This document shows, piece after piece, positions 1 through 12,621 of a DNA stretch of 64,000 nt (its first letter is position 1; every line of letters starts with the position of its first letter). The stretch comes from Nitrospira sp. (GTDB lineage: Bacteria; Nitrospirota; Nitrospiria; Nitrospirales; Nitrospiraceae). The DNA is taken from positions 1 through 64,000 of the forward strand of contig VOPR01000005.1 in assembly GCA_009594995.1 (NCBI GenBank), given 5' to 3'. Position numbers and translations under genes: made by a program. The notes beneath the pieces are model-generated. The model was not told the DNA's origin. It searched no databases and saw only the letters and a program-made list of their open reading frames with translations.

Positions 1-109
1 GCGAAACGGAGACTTTTTTTCCAAAGGGGCCATGCTCGACCATGTCCCGATATTCTTTCGGCATAAACTTTTCAAAGCCGTTTGAAAACTTGACGTAATC
101 AAGGCTCAT
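1..109 (-). CDS. 5'-end of an unidentified protein, cut by the window edge
   Basis: An open frame on the minus strand starts with ATG at 109 and runs off the left edge, giving about 36 residues that begin MSLDYVKFSNGF. A purine-rich stretch with GGGAGG lies just upstream, on the minus-strand side of the ATG, and serves as a ribosome binding site. The segment is hydrophilic and has no signal peptide. I do not recognise the family with certainty; one possibility is the N-terminus of a 2-oxoacid:ferredoxin oxidoreductase beta subunit, known from reverse-TCA organisms such as Nitrospira, but the visible part contains no diagnostic motif. It is divergent from the small gene at 580. Confidence 0.5.
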   Translation of the reverse strand, partial: MSLDYVKFSNGFEKFMPKEYRDMVEHGPFGKKVSVS

Positions 110-579
110 AAGGACTCCCTCCCTTTTATGCGCTGGTGACGATCTTCCGGCTCATGCAATGGCCGGAGAAAGCCAGGTGCAGATTATATCGACGTTAGCT
201 GTCCTGAGTACTGAACTGCGTTCTTGGATACGGAAAGGAATGTCAGCCTACTTCTTACTGAAATTCGCTGCCGAGTGTAGCAAAGCGCGAAAAAATCTGT
301 CAATTGCGACATCACTGCAAAATCAGAAGAGCCTGTCACTCCAAGATACCGGCAAGTCTATAGAGTCCATAAAAGCATTGCAACTTTGCAGAAGGCCCAC
401 ATCGGACGAAAGAAGGCCTACTGTGAGACAACCACGCTAGGCCCTTGGCCCTAAACCGTCTTCAACGCGAAGAATTTCCACTGCGAGGGCAAGACGAATA
501 TATAATTCAATTCAGTTGCAGTTCACCTACGAAGTGCGTAAACATTGCTGCTTAACACGTTTGCGTCTACACTACTTCT
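110..579. other. Intergenic region between divergent genes, no gene identified
   Basis: This 470-base stretch separates the minus-strand gene at the left edge from the plus-strand gene at 580. It is more AT-rich than the flanking genes, particularly near 495-515, and presumably holds promoters for both directions. An open frame from 159 to 440 exists, but it lacks a ribosome binding site and any recognisable motif, so it is not called. No tRNA-like cloverleaf or riboswitch was recognised. Confidence 0.5.
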
Positions 580-828
580 ATGCCTATACGAGTCATTGTG
601 CCCGGAGAAGAACATGGAGAGCAGCATGTGGGAGGGGTGCACAAGCGACCACCCATCCCGGATGGTTCGCTCAAGGCCGAGTGTCCCAAATTCATGAGCC
701 ACGGCCCCTGCGGAGGCGTCCGCAAAGGCGGCTTCTGCGAGGTCTATCCGGATATGACCTGTCCATGGGTCTCACTTTACAATAAGCTTAGTGACCTGGG
801 GCAACTGGAATGGATGAAGCAAGTGTAA
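580..828 (+). CDS. Small MTHFR C-terminal-domain-like protein
   Basis: This 82-residue protein has four cysteines (C35, C44, C53, C61) spaced as in the methylenetetrahydrofolate reductase C-terminal domain family (MTHFR_C): a Cys-Pro-Lys start, a GPCGG loop, a Cys-Glu-Val step and a final Cys-Pro-Trp. In that family the cysteines are thought to hold a metal or iron-sulfur cluster, and the domain is often fused to or encoded beside MetF/MetV. Here it stands alone; a separate metF lies at 18711-19601. The ATG at 580 has no clear ribosome binding site. A GTG at 628, preceded by GGAG, would give a 66-residue protein that keeps all four cysteines. queF follows after 22 bases and may be co-transcribed. 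Confidence 0.7.
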   Translation: MPIRVIVPGEEHGEQHVGGVHKRPPIPDGSLKAECPKFMSHGPCGGVRKGGFCEVYPDMTCPWVSLYNKLSDLGQLEWMKQV

Positions 829-850
829 TGAAGCGGCAAGGAGTGATCGC

Positions 851-1279
851 GTGAGAGAGAAGAGCGGCAAGAAACAGAAGAGTGCGAGCACAACGACCAA
901 GTTAGGATATAACGAACGGCATGCCAAAAGTGGAATCTCCACCGTTCTGCCAGAGATCGAGACATTCCCCAATCAATATAAGGGGTACGAAATTACGATC
1001 GTGATCCCCGAATATACCGCTATCTGCCCTAAGACCAATCTGCCGGATTTTGGAACCATCACTCTTCATTACAAACCAAACAAGCAGTGCCTCGAGCTCA
1101 AGGCTCTTAAAATGTATGTCCATGCCTACAGAAACGTGGGCATATTCTATGAGAATGCCGTCAACCGCATTCTCGAAGATGTCGTAAAAGCCAGCCGCCC
1201 GGTCTGGGCCAAGGTCACCGGCGAATTCGCCGCCCGCGGAGGGCTGCGCAGCGTAATCGAGGCAAAATACCCGGCATAA
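851..1279 (+). CDS. queF: NADPH-dependent 7-cyano-7-deazaguanine reductase
   Basis: This cytoplasmic enzyme reduces preQ0 to preQ1 in the biosynthesis of the tRNA nucleoside queuosine. At 142 residues it has the length of the short, unimodular QueF type. The catalytic cysteine is C59, in an ICPKTNLPDFG stretch, and the proton-donor aspartate is D66. The conserved QueF segments ETFPN, KQCLELKALKMY and YRN-x-GIFYEN are all present. Residues 1-20 are a basic, low-complexity N-terminal extension. It starts at a GTG, 22 bases after the small MTHFR_C-like gene. No preQ1 riboswitch was recognised upstream. The family assignment is secure. Confidence 0.96.
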   Translation: MREKSGKKQKSASTTTKLGYNERHAKSGISTVLPEIETFPNQYKGYEITIVIPEYTAICPKTNLPDFGTITLHYKPNKQCLELKALKMYVHAYRNVGIFYENAVNRILEDVVKASRPVWAKVTGEFAARGGLRSVIEAKYPA

Positions 1280-1539
1280 ATTGCCCATCTGCACGCGTCG
1301 GCCTGATCTACGGCTTGTCTTCTTACACTGATTACAAGTCCTGTCCCACGCTATCTCTTCAACCTACGCCTGAACTCATCCCCTAAACTCGATCTTCACG
1401 GTCCCCCACGATCCTAACCACCCAATCCCCTAAAGTCTCGCTCCAAATCCACCGAAATCAGACTGTCGAAGTGCATCACCGGCACAGGGCATAGACGCGT
1501 GTCCACACGGCCGCTGTCGGTCAAGAGAAGGGTATTGTT

Positions 1540-2919
1540 TTGCCTACGCAACAACGGGGAGCGACCATTGCGCGGATTGCAATCGCAATACTCGCTTTGA
1601 TCACGGGAGCCAATGCCGTGTCAGTTCCAACTGCAGACGCTATTCCAGCATTTGCACGAAAATACACCTTGAATTGCACGGCCTGCCATACGGCGCCGCC
1701 ACAACTCAATACGTTTGGCGAACGTTTCCTGGAAAATGGGTATCAACTCCCCGGCACGGAGGATGGGGGTATCACGGGAAAGAAAAACCTTGGCGACCTG
1801 AGTCTTGATGACTTCGCGAACTATACCGGCGTCCGACTCCGCGGCAATGCGTTTCGGACCTACAGCTTCAAGCGGCAAAATCCACCCGGCGCAGAGTCCG
1901 GCTCGGTCCAAAACAAAAGCGAGCTGGGTTTCCCTGAAGTATTCAGCCTATTCACGGCCGGAACGCTGGCTAAGAACATCGGCTTTTTCGTCGAACTGGA
2001 ATCGAACCTCGAAGAATCAAGGACCGGAATCGAGCGGGCCTTCATTACCTTCAACAACATCGGGGGAGAGAACATCGCCAACCTCCGTATCGGAAAAATC
2101 GATCCCTCCGCAGCGCTGTCATTCTCAACTCTTCGGCAACAACTGGAATTTATCGCAGAAAGCACCAATGCCTCCACAAACGCTGTCCAGCGAGCAGGAC
2201 TGTTCCCGCTCGCGGCAGCCGCCAAATTTTATGGCTTGCGGAACCGGTCAGGAACCGTCATTTCACCCTACGCCCCTTCGCTGTACAACGCGGTGGCAGA
2301 GACCGGGATCGAGGTGCGAGGGCGGCCGTTCGGCGATTGGTTTATGTATCAGGTCGGCATGCTGAACGGCTCGAGTGAAGGGTTCGGGGATTCAAACAAA
2401 GGCAAAGATTTTTATGGAGCCATCCGGTTCGACTACGCACGTTCCTCGAACTTTTCGGCGAGCCTGTCCGGATTTGCCTATCTTGGCAACAGCAACGCCG
2501 CCGTCTTCGACGGGACACGTAATGTCGATGTGAACTGGAATCGCTACGGCGTGGCTGCGCATTTGCGATACAAAATGTTCGATCTTCACGGAATGTACAC
2601 GCTCGATCGAATCAAGCACGTGCCGTCGGTAGCCCTGGCGAATTTCGATACCAGCGCCAGCGGATTGACGGTGGCACTGGATACCCACGTCACAAACAGC
2701 ACGCTGCTTTCTCTACGATACGACAACATGGACGCAGGCGGAGACCTCACCCAACGCACGTCCCAAAGCTTCGCCGGCATCCAGATCAAGCACTATCTGC
2801 GTTCGAATGTCGCCGTCTACGCTCGGCACGATCACAATTTGCTTCGCTCCGAAGATGGCCTTGCGGCAGCACGTAATCTGAGGGATGCAGTCTTCGCAGG
2901 AATCGACGTCTCCTACTAG
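1540..2919 (+). CDS. Monoheme c-type cytochrome / outer-membrane porin-like protein
   Basis: This 459-residue exported protein starts at TTG, with an AAGAGAAGGG element just upstream. Residues 10-35 form a signal peptide. One heme-binding CTACH motif lies at 46-50 in the mature N-terminus (Cys-Thr-Ala-Cys-His, then Thr-Ala-Pro-Pro). The rest, rich in alternating aromatic and polar residues and ending in a tyrosine, looks like a beta-barrel, so a heme at the mouth of an outer-membrane porin is likely. Proteins of this type are annotated as cytochrome c family or porin in redox-active bacteria. The next gene, a diheme cytochrome, starts within a few bases of the stop, which suggests an electron-transfer pair. 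The substrate is unknown. Confidence 0.8.
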   Translation: MPTQQRGATIARIAIAILALITGANAVSVPTADAIPAFARKYTLNCTACHTAPPQLNTFGERFLENGYQLPGTEDGGITGKKNLGDLSLDDFANYTGVRLRGNAFRTYSFKRQNPPGAESGSVQNKSELGFPEVFSLFTAGTLAKNIGFFVELESNLEESRTGIERAFITFNNIGGENIANLRIGKIDPSAALSFSTLRQQLEFIAESTNASTNAVQRAGLFPLAAAAKFYGLRNRSGTVISPYAPSLYNAVAETGIEVRGRPFGDWFMYQVGMLNGSSEGFGDSNKGKDFYGAIRFDYARSSNFSASLSGFAYLGNSNAAVFDGTRNVDVNWNRYGVAAHLRYKMFDLHGMYTLDRIKHVPSVALANFDTSASGLTVALDTHVTNSTLLSLRYDNMDAGGDLTQRTSQSFAGIQIKHYLRSNVAVYARHDHNLLRSEDGLAAARNLRDAVFAGIDVSY

Positions 2920-2923
2920 CGCG

Positions 2924-3715
2924 ATGGGAATGAGAACCGCGATGCGTCCTAATTTTTTAAGATACCTAGCAATTCTCGCTGTTACAGGTCTCTGTGCGAC
3001 GAGCGCGCAAGCCCTACGACCGGAACAAAACACGGCCACCCTCACGGAGGGACGCCGGATCTATGAGCGAGCTTGCATCTGGTGCCATGGAGCCGGAGGC
3101 GAAGGGGATGGCCCCTCTGGCTGGTCCACGGGTCGGTACTCCGCCCCTCGCCCGCGTGATTTCACGAAGGACAGCTACAAACTCCGGAGCACGCCTTCGG
3201 GCGAATTGCCCACCGATCAGGATCTGTTCCGGACCCTCACGCAAGGCATTCCCGGCGTCATGCCGGCCTACCGATCCCTCAATGAACGGGAACGATGGCA
3301 GGTCATTGCCTATCTCAAATCATTGAACGCTGCATTCGGGCAGGAAAAACCCATACCGATCCCACTTCCTCCCCCTCCGCTATCACCATCCGAGGCCGGA
3401 ATACAGAATGGGCGGACGCTTTATGCCAAATACGATTGTCGAGTGTGCCATGGAGACAATGGCGAAGGCGACGGGCCGGAAGCCACGGCCGGCCATCTTC
3501 GCGACGCCAGCAATCTGCCCATTAGAACTACGAATCTCACTGATCCGTCCTCATTCAAAAACGGAGCAACGGCACAGGATCTCTACAGGACGCTCATGAC
3601 CGGCCTCGACGGAACACCCATGCCCTCATACGCCAATGAATTTGCGGGACAGGAACAAGCCGTTTGGGACTTGGTCTGGTATCTCCAATCGCTGTCGGGC
3701 CAACCGGGAAGATGA
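2924..3715 (+). CDS. Diheme cytochrome c
   Basis: This periplasmic cytochrome of about 263 residues has two class I cytochrome c domains. Counting from the ATG at 2924, CIWCH is at 51-55 and CRVCH at 172-176, each followed by a Gly-rich GEGDGP loop. Candidate axial methionines lie in GVMPAYR (first domain) and GTPMPSY (second). A proline-rich linker of about 12 residues (IPIPLPPPPL) separates the domains. The start is uncertain: ATG at 2924, 2930 or 2942 are all possible, and the last gives the most typical signal peptide. It follows the porin-like cytochrome by 4 bases and precedes a cupredoxin-like gene, so an envelope electron-transfer operon is likely. Confidence 0.9.
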   Translation: MGMRTAMRPNFLRYLAILAVTGLCATSAQALRPEQNTATLTEGRRIYERACIWCHGAGGEGDGPSGWSTGRYSAPRPRDFTKDSYKLRSTPSGELPTDQDLFRTLTQGIPGVMPAYRSLNERERWQVIAYLKSLNAAFGQEKPIPIPLPPPPLSPSEAGIQNGRTLYAKYDCRVCHGDNGEGDGPEATAGHLRDASNLPIRTTNLTDPSSFKNGATAQDLYRTLMTGLDGTPMPSYANEFAGQEQAVWDLVWYLQSLSGQPGR

Positions 3716-3795
3716 TTCGAGACCATGCACAGAAGACAAACAGACCTTATGCCTCACGCGATCCGGATAGCCGAGAGAGAAAGGGCACGCACCAT

Positions 3796-4515
3796 ATGAA
3801 GATGCTACTGGTCATAACAGCCCTCTGCCTGCTCTTCGGAGAGGCTCCCTTGCTACATGCGGAATCGCCGACCGGCAAACTGACGGGGAGGATTATCTAT
3901 ACCGGACAAGCCCCGCTTGACCATGCGGTAGAAGTCGCCCGGGATTCTTCTTTTTGTGGAGCAAGTATCATGGTCCCGAGCGTGACGGTACACCCCAAAA
4001 CTCGCGGCCTCGAAGGCGCAGTTGTGAGCGTTGAGAGCGACTCGCTCCCGACAGCCGATTCACCTCGTCCGCCACTTGTGCTCACCAATAACCACTGTGC
4101 CTTTTCGCCGCGTACGGTCGCAGGACAGGTAGGTCAACAGTTGGAGATCCGCAACGACGACCCCATCATGCATAACACCCATATCTCCATGGGACCACGC
4201 ACCTTCGTAAACGTGGCTATGATTCCTGCCAGCCGACCGGTAGGAAAACCGCTCAAGCAACCAGGCATCTATTCCGTGAAATGCGACGCGCACAAATTTA
4301 TGCACGGCAATGTCATCGCGTTCTCCCACCCGTTTTTCAGCATCACGGATGAGACCGGCGCGTTTGAGATTGCCAATCTCCCGGCCGGCGAGCACCTGGT
4401 GACGATTTGGCATGACACCTTGGGGACATACCAACAGACAGTGACAATTCCTGCTCATGGAGACGCCACCATGAGCATTGAGTATCCGATCCATGCCGAC
4501 GCCAAGAAGAAATAA
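3796..4515 (+). CDS. Secreted cupredoxin-like protein with carboxypeptidase-regulatory-like domain
   Basis: This 239-residue protein starts at ATG 3796, which gives a clean signal peptide (residues 1-23); upstream in-frame codons would bury it. The middle part resembles a plastocyanin/methylamine-utilization-type domain: histidines H126 and H129 (MHNTH), then C163, H166, M169 and H170 in [11 protein letters not shown], a plausible type 1 copper ligand set. The C-terminal 60 residues ([17 protein letters not shown]) resemble a carboxypeptidase-regulatory-like beta-sandwich. It lies 80 bases after the diheme cytochrome and ends one base before a hybrid kinase start, so it may be an electron carrier or a copper sensor for that kinase. 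Copper binding is inferred from the ligand pattern. Confidence 0.82.
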   Translation: MKMLLVITALCLLFGEAPLLHAESPTGKLTGRIIYTGQAPLDHAVEVARDSSFCGASIMVPSVTVHPKTRGLEGAVVSVESDSLPTADSPRPPLVLTNNHCAFSPRTVAGQVGQQLEIRNDDPIMHNTHISMGPRTFVNVAMIPASRPVGKPLKQPGIYSVKCDAHKFMHGNVIAFSHPFFSITDETGAFEIANLPAGEHLVTIWHDTLGTYQQTVTIPAHGDATMSIEYPIHADAKKK

Positions 4516-4516
4516 G

Positions 4517-7425
<2,909 letters not shown>

Positions 7426-7429
<4 letters not shown>

Positions 7430-10356
7430 TGGAACGGCACGAACAGAGCGGAGCGGCCTCTGGTCCCACTTCCGCAGAGCAGGCGATCGCGCGACAGCAG
7501 TACGAGTCGAGTCTGCGTGAGAGCGAAGAGAAATACCGACGCCTCTTCGAATCTTCGCGCGACGCGATCATGATTTTGTATCCGCCCAACTGGAATTTTA
7601 TCGCCTGCAACCCGGCCACGGTCGAACTGTTCGGCGCACGAGACGAGGCGCACTTCACGTCACTCGGCCCTGGAGATGTGTCACCCGAGTATCAGCCGGA
7701 CGGGGAACTGTCCATGGTCAAGGCGCCCAAGGCTATCGAAGCCGCCATGCGGGAAGGCTTTCACCTGTTCGAATGGATGCACAAACGAGTCGGCGGGCCG
7801 AACTTTTTGGCCACCGTCCAATTGACCCGCATCACCCTCAAAGGCGTTGAGGGATTGCAGGCGACCGTTCGCGACATTACCGAGCAACGTCGAGCCGAAA
7901 CCGAACTCCGCGCTTATTCAACGTTTCAACGGGCCATATTGGACAATGCGGGCTACGCGATCATTTCCTGCCGCCCCGACGGCATCATCCAACTGTTTAA
8001 TCCGGCGGCGGAAGCCCTCCTGGGGTATAAGGCCGACGAATTGATCGGCTGCCAGCACCCGGGCATCTTTCACGATCCCGCGGAAGTCGTGGCTCGAGCG
8101 CGACAACTCTCCGAGGAATTAGGCAGCACCGTTGAACCGGGATTTGACGTCTTCGTCGAAAAGTGTCGGCGCAATCTACCCAATGAGCATGAGTGGACCT
8201 ACATTCGCAAGGATGGCACCAGAAGAACCGTTCTCCTGAATGTCACGGCACTGCGGGACACCGACGGCAAGATCACGGGCTACCTCGGCATCGCCTCCGA
8301 CGTCACCCCGCTCAAACGCACCGCCCAGGAATTGTTGCTGGCAAAGGAAGCCGCGGAAGCTGCCAGCCGCACCAAGTCACAATTCCTCGCCAACATGAGC
8401 CATGAGATCCGGACCCCGATGAACGGCGTCCTCGGCATGACCGAACTCTTACTCACGACCGCGCTCGATACCCGGCAACGCCACCTCACGCGGACCATTC
8501 AACAATCCGGCGAGTCGCTCCTGGCGATCATCAATGACATTCTCGACTTCTCCAAAATCGAAGCCGGCAAACTCCAACTGGAACAACTGGACTTTGATCT
8601 TCAGGACACGGTGGACAACGCCGTGGAACTCTTTGCCACTCCGGCTCAACGGAAAGGCCTTGAACTCACCTGCCACATGCCGAGTTCGATTCCACGCGGA
8701 CTCCGCGGCGATCCGATCAGACTCCGGCAGGCCCTATTGAACCTTATCAGTAATGCGCTGAAGTTCACGACCGCCGGGGAAATCAACGTGCGCATCGACT
8801 TAGCGAACGAGACCGACACCACCGTCACCCTGCGATTCGCGGTGAAAGATTCCGGCGTCGGCATTCCACCAGAGGCCCACCAACGCATCTTCGAGGCCTT
8901 TTCACAAGCCGACGGAACGACCACCCGCCGCTTCGGGGGCACAGGCCTTGGACTCACCATCGTCAAGGAACTTGTCGCCCTCATGCAGGGACAGATCGGC
9001 GTGGAGAGCCAGGTGGGCCAGGGGTCCACGTTTTGGTTTACCGCCGTCTTCGAGCGACAACCGTTAACCGCCGAGGACCAGCATCCGGAACATGCGCTGC
9101 TCCAACGACGGATTTTGGTCGTCGATGACACGGCCGCCAATCGTGAGATTCTGGACGATCATCTTCGCTCCTGGGGAGCAATCCCTGCACTCGCCGCCTC
9201 TGCGAGCGATGCGCTTGCGCAGCTTCGAGCCGCCGCCGCGCGCCAGCCGTTCGAGTTAGCGATTCTGGATTTCCAGATGCCCGACATGGACGGGATGCAA
9301 TTGGCGCAGGCAATCCGGGCTGACCCACAATTAGCCACGCTGCCCCTGCTGATGCTCACCTCGGTCGGGTATGACGCAGGAGCGCCCGGCGTCCCCGCCG
9401 TGGATGGCTGGGTCACCAAACCCGTTCGAAAATCACTATTGCAACAAGCCGTCCTCGGCCTGCTCCGGACAGGACATCGTCCCCCTGTTCGCCGTCCAGA
9501 GGCCGCCGTTTCACCGCCCACGGCGACAGCAGCCCGCTCCGCCCGTCTTCTCCTGGTCGAAGACACCCCCGTTAACCGGGAAGTGGCCACCGGAATGTTG
9601 GACATCCTGGGATACTCTGTGTACCCCGTCGAAAACGGGCGTCTTGCCCTCGAGGCCGTCGTACGGGAACAGTTCGATCTTATTCTGATGGATTGCCAGA
9701 TGCCTGAAATGGACGGCTTCGCCGCCACCGCCGCCATTCGCCAACAGGAGCGTCAGTCGGAAGGTCGTCGCCGCACACCCGTCATCGCTCTCACCGCCAA
9801 TGCGATGGAGGGCGATCGCACCCGCTGCCTGGCGGCCGGTATGGACGACTATTTGGCCAAGCCGTTTACCGTCGCGCAACTCGGCGCGATCCTCACGCAT
9901 TGGCTGGCACCGGCCACGGCGGACAACGCTTCAGCCACCCCCTCAGCAACTCCAGCCCGCAACTCGACGCAGGAGGATGACCACGCTGCCGCGGACGCGG
10001 CAATCGACAAGACCGCATGGAAAGCCATTCAATCGCTTCAACGTCCGGGACGCCCCGATTTTCTTGCGAAGGTGCTCACGACATATCTGAACGACTCCCG
10101 CATGCTGGTGGAGGAGATTCGCGCCGCAGTGGAGGCCCAAGACTCGGGTTCCCTCGCCAAAGCCGCGCATCGGTTGAAGTCCAGCAGCGCGCAACTCGGT
10201 TTCTTGGCCACGGCAGCTCACTGCAAAGAGCTGGAACACCTGGGGCACCTCGCCCACCTCGACGATGCCGCACGTCTGTTGGTTGAGCTCACCGATGCGC
10301 ATCAGGCCGCCTGCACCACCATCGCCGCCGAACTTCGAAGCCATACCACGACCTGA
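7426..10356 (+). CDS. PAS-PAS hybrid histidine kinase (HisKA-HATPase-REC-REC-HPt)
   Basis: A 976-residue kinase with no membrane segment. ATG 7426 overlaps the preceding stop (ATGA); a second ATG at 7429 is possible. Two PAS domains lie at about 20-140 ([15 protein letters not shown]) and 160-300 ([13 protein letters not shown]), the second followed by a PAC-like segment. H326 is the HisKA histidine, the catalytic domain carries [16 protein letters not shown], the receivers carry D615 and D756, and the HPt has H915 ([12 protein letters not shown]). The kinase core is nearly identical in protein sequence to the kinase at 13593. Translational coupling to the first kinase suggests the two act on the same pathway, perhaps as membrane and cytosolic inputs. 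No output regulator is adjacent. Confidence 0.93.
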
Positions 10357-10487
10357 CCGCACGCCAAATCCCTCGTCGTTCCGCCCCCCGCACATACGCG
10401 TCACGGCCTCCACGTTCGATCAATTCCTTGCAGATTCGTCAAGTTACGTAGGTCTTCGACCGATAACGGAGAGATAAGTCTTACTCC

Positions 10488-12605
10488 ATGGAGTCGCACA
10501 TGCGCTGCCTGTTCAGACCCTCCAAGAGGATACTGTCCTCAACCGCCGACGGCTTGTTGGCCGTCACAATTCTGGCGCTTCTCACACACCCTGTACATGC
10601 GACAACGCTCGCAGACGATGCGCCTTCTGTGCAAACGGACGTCTCGTTGGATCTCCCGGACCTGTCTCCGCCAGCCACGTCCGAGGGCCAACAGACGACT
10701 GGGAAGGAAAGCACGCTCTTCGAGGAGATTCCCTCAGTGTATGGGGCGGCAAAGTACGATCAAAAGGTGCACGAAGCGCCGGCAGCCGTCATCATCATCA
10801 CCGCAGACCAAATCAAGAAATACGGCTACAGGAACTTCGCGCAAATTCTCGACAGCGTACCGGGTTTGTTTACCAGCAATGACCGCAACTATGGCTACCT
10901 GGGGATTCGGGGCTTCAACCGGCCCGGCGATTACACCTCCCGCGTCCTGCTGTTGATCGACAACCACCGGCTAAACGATGCCGTGTACGACCAAGGCGGA
11001 AGCGGCACCGAAATGCCGATCGACGTCGATCTGATCGACCGCGTGGAAATTATCAAAGGCCCTGGGTCCTCGTTGTATGGCACCAATGCATTCTTTGGCG
11101 TGGTGAATGTGATTACGAAACGAGGGCGCGACCTCAAGGGGGCGGAGGTCTCCGGGGAAGCCAGCAGCTTCAATACGTACCGAAGCCGCCTCAGTTACGG
11201 CAACAAGTTCTCAAATGGTCTGGAGATGCTCCTCTCCGGCTCCTTCTCGGATAGCGAAGGGCATCGCGATTTGTCCTACCCAGCCTTTTCTTCCATCAAT
11301 AATGGCATTGCGAAGGATGCGGATCGCGACAATCTCTACTATCACACCGGCAAACTCTCCTACGGGGACGTCACCCTCTTGGGCGGCCACCAGTGGCGCA
11401 AAAAGAACGTGCCCACCGCCTCCTTCGGCACCGTCTTCAACGACAATCGACAGAATACCATCGACGAACGGACCTATCTCGATCTCGTCTACCAGCACGA
11501 ATTCGTCAACCAACTCAACGTGAAGGCCCGGGTCTATTACGACCGGTACTACTATCGCGCGCACCTTCCGTACGACTATGCAGGAACCGGCACCCCGCCC
11601 TTCACGCTGAACAAGGACTCAACGGAGGCCGACTGGTGGGGCGCAGAACTGACGATCACCAAACGGTTGTTCGACCATCACAAAGTCACCGTCGGCGCGG
11701 AGTATCGAGATCAATTTCGACTCAATCAAAGCAACGCCGACATTGCGCCTCCGAGCACCTATCTCGACGACAAACGGACATCGAGCTTTGTCGCCGCCTA
11801 TCTGCAGGATGAATGGGCTATCACCGACCATCTCGTTCTGACCGCCGGTCTCCGTCACGATCAGTACAGTACGTTTGGCGGCACCACCAATCCTCGGGCA
11901 GGGCTCATTTCAACGTGGGACAAGACCACCGTGAAATTGTTGTATGGCCAGGCGTTCCGCGCACCGAATCCCTATGAACAGTTTTATGTGACAGGATCCA
12001 CCTTCAAGGCCAATCCAGACATCAGGCCCGAGCGGATCAAAACCTACGAACTCGTCGTGGAGCAGTACCTGGGCGACCACCTCCGTGCCCTCGGCAGTCT
12101 GTACCGATACAACATCTCCGGGTTGATCAGCCAAACCACGGATCCGACGGACGGAAAACTGTTCTACAGCAATGTCGACAACATCCACGCTCGCGGCGTG
12201 GAACTCGCCCTGGAAGGCAAATGGCCATCAGGCATGGAAGGACGCCTGAGCTATGCCCTGCAGCATACAGAAAACGAGGACGGCGACCGCCGCCTGACGA
12301 ACTCCCCACAACATCTGGCGAAGGCCAATGTGATCCTTCCGGTGATCACGGACAAACTCTTCGCCGGATTTGAAGGACGATACACCAGTTCGCGCCTGAC
12401 GCTTGCCGGAAACAGCGCCAGCCCTTTTTATATTCTAAACGTCTCGCTGTTCAGCCAGCGGATCGTCAAAGGCTGGGAACTCTCAGGCCATATCAACAAC
12501 CTCATGAACCAGAAGTATGGCTATCCAGGTTCTGGGGAGCACGTCCAAGACGTCATCGACCAGGATGGCCGGACATTCTGGGTCAAGTTGAAGTACCGGT
12601 TCTAA
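10488..12605 (+). CDS. TonB-dependent outer-membrane receptor
   Basis: A 705-residue receptor with a basic N-terminus and a hydrophobic signal segment at about 15-38. The plug domain (about 85-210) carries the usual features: VHEAPAAVIIIT, the LDSVPG step, GIRGFNRPGDY, the VEIIKGPGSSLYG motif and VVNVITKRG. The barrel ends in the aromatic motif YRF expected for BAM recognition. Such receptors import siderophores, cobalamin, metals or glycans using TonB energy; the ligand cannot be read from the sequence. The nearest ribosome binding element for ATG 10488 is GGAGAG about 14 bases upstream, and ATG 10500 is an alternative. It starts 131 bases after the second kinase and leads a three-gene set with a binding protein and a third kinase. 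Confidence 0.93.
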   Translation: MESHMRCLFRPSKRILSSTADGLLAVTILALLTHPVHATTLADDAPSVQTDVSLDLPDLSPPATSEGQQTTGKESTLFEEIPSVYGAAKYDQKVHEAPAAVIIITADQIKKYGYRNFAQILDSVPGLFTSNDRNYGYLGIRGFNRPGDYTSRVLLLIDNHRLNDAVYDQGGSGTEMPIDVDLIDRVEIIKGPGSSLYGTNAFFGVVNVITKRGRDLKGAEVSGEASSFNTYRSRLSYGNKFSNGLEMLLSGSFSDSEGHRDLSYPAFSSINNGIAKDADRDNLYYHTGKLSYGDVTLLGGHQWRKKNVPTASFGTVFNDNRQNTIDERTYLDLVYQHEFVNQLNVKARVYYDRYYYRAHLPYDYAGTGTPPFTLNKDSTEADWWGAELTITKRLFDHHKVTVGAEYRDQFRLNQSNADIAPPSTYLDDKRTSSFVAAYLQDEWAITDHLVLTAGLRHDQYSTFGGTTNPRAGLISTWDKTTVKLLYGQAFRAPNPYEQFYVTGSTFKANPDIRPERIKTYELVVEQYLGDHLRALGSLYRYNISGLISQTTDPTDGKLFYSNVDNIHARGVELALEGKWPSGMEGRLSYALQHTENEDGDRRLTNSPQHLAKANVILPVITDKLFAGFEGRYTSSRLTLAGNSASPFYILNVSLFSQRIVKGWELSGHINNLMNQKYGYPGSGEHVQDVIDQDGRTFWVKLKYRF

Positions 12606-12621
12606 GGAACTCACACCACCG

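Noticed and set aside
159..440. Open frame of 93 residues in the left intergenic region
   Set aside because: No ribosome binding site, no recognisable motif and an unusual composition; probably chance.
516..785. Overlapping frame across the MTHFR_C-like gene
   Set aside because: It is a shadow of the real gene in another frame, with a basic Arg-rich composition typical of out-of-frame translation.
10357..10487. Cobalamin or other riboswitch before the TonB-dependent receptor
   Set aside because: The 131-base gap is too short for a cobalamin riboswitch and contains no recognised conserved box.
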